Part shown: positions 50,501 to 64,000 of the stretch, in pieces
Numbering within the stretch: position 1 is the stretch's first letter
How the letters are laid out: each line of letters starts with the position of its first letter
Origin: Vitis vinifera
Lineage: Eukaryota > Streptophyta > Magnoliopsida > Vitales > Vitaceae
NCBI RefSeq assembly: GCF_030704535.1
Contig: NC_081819.1
Coordinates: 1,166,001 to 1,230,000 of the forward strand
Direction: 5' to 3'
DNA: 64,000 nt
Program-made: the position numbers and the translations under genes
Notes under the pieces: generated by a model
Database searches by the model: none
Told to the model about the DNA's origin: nothing
What the model saw: only the letters and a program-made list of their open reading frames with translations

Positions 50501-52774
50501 TTCACTCCTGGTGTACTTTCCTATTTGGTGTTTTTTATCTGCTTTTCTTTTATTTTCATTTTCCTTTTTAAATAAAATTCATTTTCCATTTCTTAAAAAT
50601 TCTTCAAAAACTCCTCTATAAATATTTCAAAGTTAATAAATTATATAATAACATGAATAAATTATATAATTCCAAAAATAATGGAATTCCTCTACATTTT
50701 TATAATCTTTCTCCATGATCATCGTAAATATAGAATTTATAGAATTAATTCATGAAAATAAATTAGACATTGATGGAGCCATGTATGAGATTTTTGCCAT
50801 TTTATTGGTGATTCTAATTGTCTTGTACTTGTTGATCTTTACTCATCTCATTGATTATTTTTTGATGCTTCTCTCAACCATAGCATAACTTAATATTTCT
50901 AGGTATTCGATCAATCAATCAATCAATCAATTATTGTACTTGCCTTAACTTAATTAGTAGAAACCTAACTTTAAGACTTAAAAAAGGGTGTAATGGGTTA
51001 TTATGGTACCTTCTCAATAATTTAACCCCCCACTCAAACTTGGTTTTTTTTATATTTATGTTTTCCTTTTAAGAGTGATTTTTTTTCCTTTTTTTTATTA
51101 TAAAAAATAAAATAAAAAAATAAAAAAAGTCACCACCCGAACACAATTTTTACAAAAAAAAAATCAAAATTTCAAAATACGAGTCTTGCCATGGAATGAG
51201 GATGCACGTGGAAAATGTGGGTTCACACCTATCCACCAATAAATATATTTTTTTAATATTTTAAAATAAGAAATTTTAAATTAAAAAGATTAAGCTGATA
51301 AATGTATAGAAAAAAGTGAAGGCTCAAGGAATTTCTTGTAATTTAATTAATGCCATTAATATGGAAATATTAATGTGACAAATATATAATTTTTATAATT
51401 ATTATGATGAGATTAATTGGTAAATATGAAAAATTAAATATAAAATAAGGATATTTTGGCAATTTTTACACAGTGATTTACCCTTTTTACATTTAATTTT
51501 TGCTCAACACACTAATTTTATTTAAAGATAATTACAAAAGATTCCACATCACAATAATATTCCTTTTTTTAATTTTTTTTTATTTTACTAAAAAAAATTG
51601 GTGATTTATCCTTATATATATATTTAACTTTCCCCATATTAATCCATTAATTTTCTTTTAAAAATTTATGATAAAGGTATAGATAAAGTCAAGGCTCAAG
51701 ATTTTTTGTAATTTAATTAATGTGATTAATATGGAAATAACTTAAACTTAATTTTTACAATTTTTAAGAATAACATGAAAGAGATGTTTGATAAAACTAA
51801 ATACTTATTACTTAATGATTTAAATTGATTTTAAGTTAAATTATACTTATGTTATTGACTTAAAACTTATTACTTAATTTTTATTTTAAGTATTAAAATT
51901 GTTTGATAAAATTAAGGTGGTGTTTTTTTTTTTTACTTAATCCTAAATAGAACATTAATGTTTAATAGTGTTAAATATTAGGTTGTTTGTTTTTGTAGTA
52001 TTTTATTTCTATTAAGTATTAAAAAGTAAAGAAAAACCAATATGTTATTTTTTTTTTATTTAGAAAAAGCTACATATTTTGGTTTTTTATGTTTAGTAAA
52101 AAGTTTATAATAAATCATGAAAAAGTAGAAAAACAAATAACTTAAATTCTGAAAACAAATTGCTTTCAACAAAAAACCAAAAAAACAAACACCACCTAAC
52201 TTAAAACTTATTCCAACTCATCAAATTGATATATTTATCTTTATAAATCATAATTAGAATAAAAAAGATCGAGTAATAATAAAGGTTATGAAATAGCAAA
52301 GAAGATTATGGAGATAATTATGACAAATAAAATAAAAAGATAAAATAAAAATATGAATTTAAGAATAAGTTAATAATTTTAACTTATTACCTTAAAATTA
52401 TTTTTTACTTTAAATCATATCATTAAATTATTTTAGCAAACATCCTTAATTTGTTTAATAACTTCAATTAAGTTATTATGTGGTTTTAAGTTATTGGTTG
52501 ATTTACCAAACACTCATAAACTTATCAACAAATAGTTTAAATATCAATAAATAAAAAATAAATTCTTAAATATTTTATATAATATAAGTTTTAAATAAAA
52601 ATAATTGATAAGATAAATTGTAAAATTAAAGACATTTTTCAAAACAACACGGTTGCACATATAGCTTTTTAAAATTTATTTTTTAAAATAACATTTTATT
52701 TTATCATGCAATCCAAATTTTAAATCAGTTTTTTTTTAAAAAAATTAATCTGATAAATCATTTTTTATCATTAT
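50501..52774. other. AT-rich intergenic, no gene
   Basis: Long A and T runs and no coding frame. A phrase of about 20 bp, GTAATTTAATTAATG(C/T)(C/G)ATTAATATGGAAAT, occurs twice (51,339-51,368 and 51,709-51,738), pointing to a diverged direct repeat of about 370 bp spacing. CAAT units are repeated at about 50,911-50,930. Confidence 0.5.
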
Positions 52775-52788
52775 CTATATATATATTC
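52775..52788 (+). promoter_or_regulatory. Putative TATA box of the DUF760 gene
   Basis: CTATATATATATTC lies about 135 bp upstream of the start codon at 52,922. Position and sequence suit a plant TATA box; the transcription start was not determined and the surroundings are AT-rich. Confidence 0.4.
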
Positions 52789-52921
52789 AAAATTTTCAAA
52801 CTGTATCTTAACCAAACCGTTATAAATTCCAATGTTTAAAACCCAATTCATCACTCCTTCCCGGGATTTGTTTCATGTTTGGGTCTAGGGTTTATGATTT
52901 TCTTTTTCGGCTTTGAACAAC

Positions 52922-54692
52922 ATGGAAGCAGCCATTGCCACTGTTGTTCCATCTTCTTTAGGATTCTCCAGAGCTACCAATTTCCGTTCTAGATCGACTG
53001 TTTTCAATGTCAATGGATACCTTAATTTGAAGGTACCGAATTGGTCTTTTGCATTTTGAAATCAGATGTAATTGTTTGTTGATCAATTTTAATTTTGTTG
53101 GTTAAGATTTTGATCGATACCCATCATTCTGCTTGCTGAGAAAAGCTTGGGCAGAGACCAAACTACTTGAAATTTCAGAATTGTACCGGTTTTTCTTTTT
53201 TGCTTTTCTGTTTGTTTGGGATTTTCCAATAAAATAAGTTTATGCTTTGGCTTCTGTTGCGTAGATTTTGAACAGTTTGGGCCTGTAGATTGATTTGTTT
53301 GGTTGATTTTTGGTTTAATTTGTGAATGGCAGTCTCACTCAAGGCCTGGACATAGGAAAATGGCTTCTGGATGGAAAGAGCAGACAATGGTTAGGGCATC
53401 AGCAACTGTCGACAACGACTCATATGAGTCGGCAGCTCCAATCGCCCCACTTCGCCTGGAATCTCCAATTGGTCGGTTTTTGACTGAGATCTTAATAAGC
53501 CACCCACATCTTGTGCCTGCTGCAGTTGAACGGCAGCTTGAACAGTTTCAAACAGACCGTGATGCCGAGGGACACAAGCAAGAGTCTTCAGCTTCTGGCA
53601 TTGAGTTATTATTATACAGGTTAGTATCAGACCCAGCCGCATAACATAAGCTATGTTTGTTTGCTGAGAAAACTTAAAACAGAAGTAGGAAAATAATTTT
53701 AAGGCTTATATATTCTTATATTTAGCTCCTAGTAGTATGGGTAAATCTCTGGATTGATTTTTGTTTTTTTCTTGGTGAACCAAAATTTTCAATTTTTAGT
53801 TTCAAGAATTTAAATACGTTAGAAGATAACTCTTGTTGGGTTTTCCCTTTGTAGGAGGATTGCAAAAGTTAAGGCTAATGAAAGGAAAAAAGCTCTTGAA
53901 GAAATCTTGTATGTATTGGTTGTGCAGAAATTTGTGGGTGCCAATGTTCCTTTGATACCCAGAATGAGCCCCTCTTCCCTGGGCTCGTCTGGCCGAGTAG
54001 ACAATTGGCCAAGCCTGGATAGGGACCTTGGGGAGCTTCACTCTCCTGAAGCCACTGAGATGATCCAGAACCACCTAGCTTTCATTTTGGGAAACCGCTT
54101 TGGTGATTCAACCTCAGTGGCTAAGATGAGCAAACTCAGGGTTGGGCAGGTGTATGCCGCGTCTGTGATGTATGGTTACTTCCTTAAGAGGGTAGATGAG
54201 AGGTTTCAGCTTGAGAAGACAATGAAAATCCTTCCATATGCCTTGGATGGAGACAAGGGTTATGTTGAGGAAGCTATGGGGATGTCGCCCTTTGGTAGTG
54301 ATGACTCTGTCCAAGGTGTAGAATCCCAGCCTGAGGCCTCATGTTGGGCTGGTGGCTTGACCATCGGTTCTTTTGGTCATTGGAAAAAACCGTCCTCACT
54401 TGGAAGCTATGTGAAGTTGATTGATGCAGAAACACTAATGAGGTATACAACAATAAGATCCATGGAGGCTGTAAGCATCATTCAGAAGCACACCCAGGCA
54501 TTGTTTGGAAGACGTGACGTTGCTATAATTCCCAATATTCCTATGTGGACCTTGGATTCTTCCGAGGATGAACTCATCAAGATGAGCTTTGGTGGTTTGA
54601 AGAGACTTGTTTTGGAGGCTCTGACTTTTGGTTCTTTTCTCTGGGATGTTGAGAGCTTTGTGGATTCTAGGTTACATTTTGTTGTAAACTAA
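52922..54692 (+). CDS. DUF760 protein, UV-B-induced At3g17800-like, plastid-targeted
   Basis: Exons 52922-53032, 53333-53619 and 53855-54692 join into 1,236 nt (411 aa plus stop) with GT/AG sites. The start MEAAIATVVPSSLGFS opens a Ser/Arg-rich, acid-poor N-terminus typical of a chloroplast transit peptide. The mature part shows blocks I recognise from the plant UV-B-induced protein family: APLRLESPIGRFLTEIL, HPHLVPAAVERQLEQ, VLVVQKFVGANVPLIP, VGQVYAASVMYGYFLKRVDE, and AETLMRYTTIRSMEAVSII. Biochemical function is unknown. It is convergent with the LysRS gene, 1.7 kb away. No frameshift or internal stop; the best-supported complete gene in the window. Confidence 0.9.
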
Positions 54693-56422
54693 CTTCTGTT
54701 TGCTTGAGTCCATGCCAGAAATAATCTTGGTAAAGATGTCATTAACTGACCAGCAAATTGATCTGTATATATTTACGCAATTTTAATTTGTTAAGGATCT
54801 TAAACAGTTGAATTTGTGATTTTGGTATCCACTATCCTAGAGTCGAAATTGAAATTCAGTATGCTAGATACTATTATTACCAGTCCTTCTCTCTCTCTCT
54901 CTCTCTCTCTCTCTTTGTATATATACATATAACAAATTTATGGTCTTCCATATAAACATGTCCTGAATCCCAGGCTACATTGACCAACGACTGTTTCCTC
55001 TCCATCTAGGAAAAGTTGCCTCTCTATTATCTTCAATTCCACTTGGGGTTAATGATTTGGCAGGTGGTGGCATTGGGGTTTTGGGTTTAAGGTACATCTT
55101 TGCCCCTTACCAGTAGGAATTTTGAAAGATTTTAGATAACCCATCTTGCTAGCAAGGGTTTGTGTATAAGTACAAAATTGCATAACCTTTATCCTTAGCT
55201 AATAGGAAGTTGAGTTTCATGAAGCCCCACCATGGCATGTGCTCCTACAAGCTCTTCAGTCACCTTTAAGCTATTTAATTTTTGCATTATGCTCATGTAA
55301 GAGTGATCTAGGCCCTACAGTTGAGGTCATATTTTTTTGTGGTCAGCATCTTACTGCGGCAGGAGGAGATTGTGAAGGCCCTTCCTGCAACTATGGGGTG
55401 TTTGTTGGCATTCAGGATCAGTACACCGTCGGGAACCTGCCACAAAGTTCATGATGTTGATTGTGTCAAACACTTACGTTTTTTTTTTGTTTCAATGTCT
55501 GGTCTGGTTTTAACCCTTTATCAAATACCTTATTTTTCTGGTTCCAAAAACAATGGTTTTAACAATTAGAAATTCTTTCATAGTTTTTTTCCAATCAAAA
55601 CCGAAAAGAGTCCCAAGTTTTACACTCTTGCCAAGATTAAATTTCTTATTGCAATTAAAGCAATAAATCCATTTGTTACATTTGTCTCGTATAATTCTTA
55701 TTGAATCATCCATGTTTATTGCTTCTAGTTGAGACACTGTTATTTGCTCCATAGAGGTTGGTTAACCTAACAACAACAGTAAGATTGTATGGTCAAGAGG
55801 CCTGTATATCAACTCAGAATGCTCTTCTTAGGGATACCCATGAAAACAACACAAATGTTGTTAAATATGATACTTAACCTGTAAAATTTTGTGTTGCTTG
55901 GTTGAATTTTCGCCTCAGTTTACCACAAATTGGTAAACTTGAGACAGTTCATGGTAAGCATGTCTTCCAACATCCTTCACATACCCAGATGCTACAGATC
56001 CCATGTCAACCTTGTAAGAGACTATGTCACAAAAACCAACAAATCGGAGATTCTCCCTCCTAAAAAAATTGAAAAGCTAAATTAATCAAACTCGAACTGA
56101 AGTAACTCCATCTCACATAATATTTCAAAAAAAAAAAAATTACACTGCTGCTCTAAACTCAATTTATAATTAACAGTGTTCCAAGAACTCAAATCCTGAG
56201 TTGAAGTAGCAAGTGTTGCTTGCATTTTGCAAACAAGTGAAACATCTAGCTATAAATAATAAAAAGCATGGTATGGTAAGAAGGGTTGAATCACAAACCC
56301 CACAAAAAAAGGAAGAAAAGATGAGTTGTGATGGTAAAGATAAATTAATGATCAAAACTTGACAGCAAGCCCAAAAACGTGCACCGATGCAATATCCATT
56401 CAAGATTTCAGTCTTCCAACCC
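54693..56422. other. Convergent intergenic region with CT microsatellite
   Basis: Contains the 3' UTRs of DUF760 (+) and LysRS (-). A (CT)n run of about 14 units is at 54,886-54,914. No additional gene supported; a frame of 80 residues at 55,510-55,752 (-) matches nothing I know. Confidence 0.5.
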
Positions 56423-63658
<7,236 letters not shown>

Positions 63659-64000
63659 CTGAAAGATAGTTTAAAAAAAATAAAAGAAAAAAGAAAAAAC
63701 CAAATTAAAAATAAGGAACAACACAAATCACCATAGCTTGAATATGAGCATCATTAGAAATTCTACAATTAACTATAATGCAAAATGTTTTCCATAAACA
63801 TTAACCCAAAAACCAGACTCCCATGGATAATAAAAGAGGTAAGATGACAAACAAAGCTTCAATAGAACAGTGAGAACATGACATGAAAGAAATGAAAGAA
63901 CAATATCAGAATAGTTGCACATTGAGATGTTGACAATATTTTAACATCTTCTAAATGATTGCAATCGATAATATCCATGCAGTGCATCAAACATAACATC
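63659..64000. other. LysRS intron continuing past the window end
   Basis: No further LysRS exon is visible between 63,659 and the window end; the next upstream exon should end with the first base of a Gly codon to match the phase of the exon at 63,658. Confidence 0.6.

Overview
The window is nuclear DNA of a flowering plant. The evidence is AT-rich sequence, intron-containing genes with GT/AG splice sites, Ty1/copia and Ty3/gypsy remnants, a solo LTR and plant protein families (DUF760, Yippee-like, VAMP72-type). The repeat content and gene style look like a woody eudicot such as grapevine, but that is an impression, not a proof.

Layout. 1-2,870: decayed copia RT/RNase H and unassigned AT-rich DNA. 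2,877-8,535: unit A of a segmental duplication, inverted relative to the others. 8,536-12,000: nested gypsy and hAT remnants plus AT-rich filler. 12,000-17,200: unit D, a decayed copy. 17,420-23,153: a 5.7 kb giant solo LTR with a 5-bp target duplication. 23,160-31,300: unit B. 31,838-36,745: a copia element with both LTRs and target duplication, but broken coding. 39,297-39,611: a diverged Yippee-like exon pair. 40,080-47,831: unit C. 47,832-50,500: a patchwork of gene fragments (deubiquitinase, SAPS-domain PP6 regulator, VAMP72 SNARE). 50,500-52,900: AT-rich, no gene. 52,922-54,692: intact DUF760 / UV-B-induced-type chloroplast gene (+). 56,423-64,000: lysyl-tRNA synthetase (-), 5' end outside the window.

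The most notable structure is the repeated unit: a truncated copia element (LTR, gag, protease, integrase), a relic half-exon, a four-exon Yippee-like gene, and a purine-rich tandem repeat just upstream of that gene. Three of the Yippee-like copies (A, B, C) keep complete reading frames across all four exons with conserved phases (141, 140 and 139 codons). Copy D is a pseudogene and a further copy at 39.3 kb is strongly diverged. This is a local gene-family expansion carried by duplicated transposon-rich DNA.

The two ordinary genes at the right (DUF760 and LysRS) are convergent and show no functional link to the duplication cluster. LysRS introns hold their own small-scale rearrangements: an inverted copy of a LysRS exon start flanked by 22-bp direct repeats, a 588-bp tandem duplication and a short SINE.
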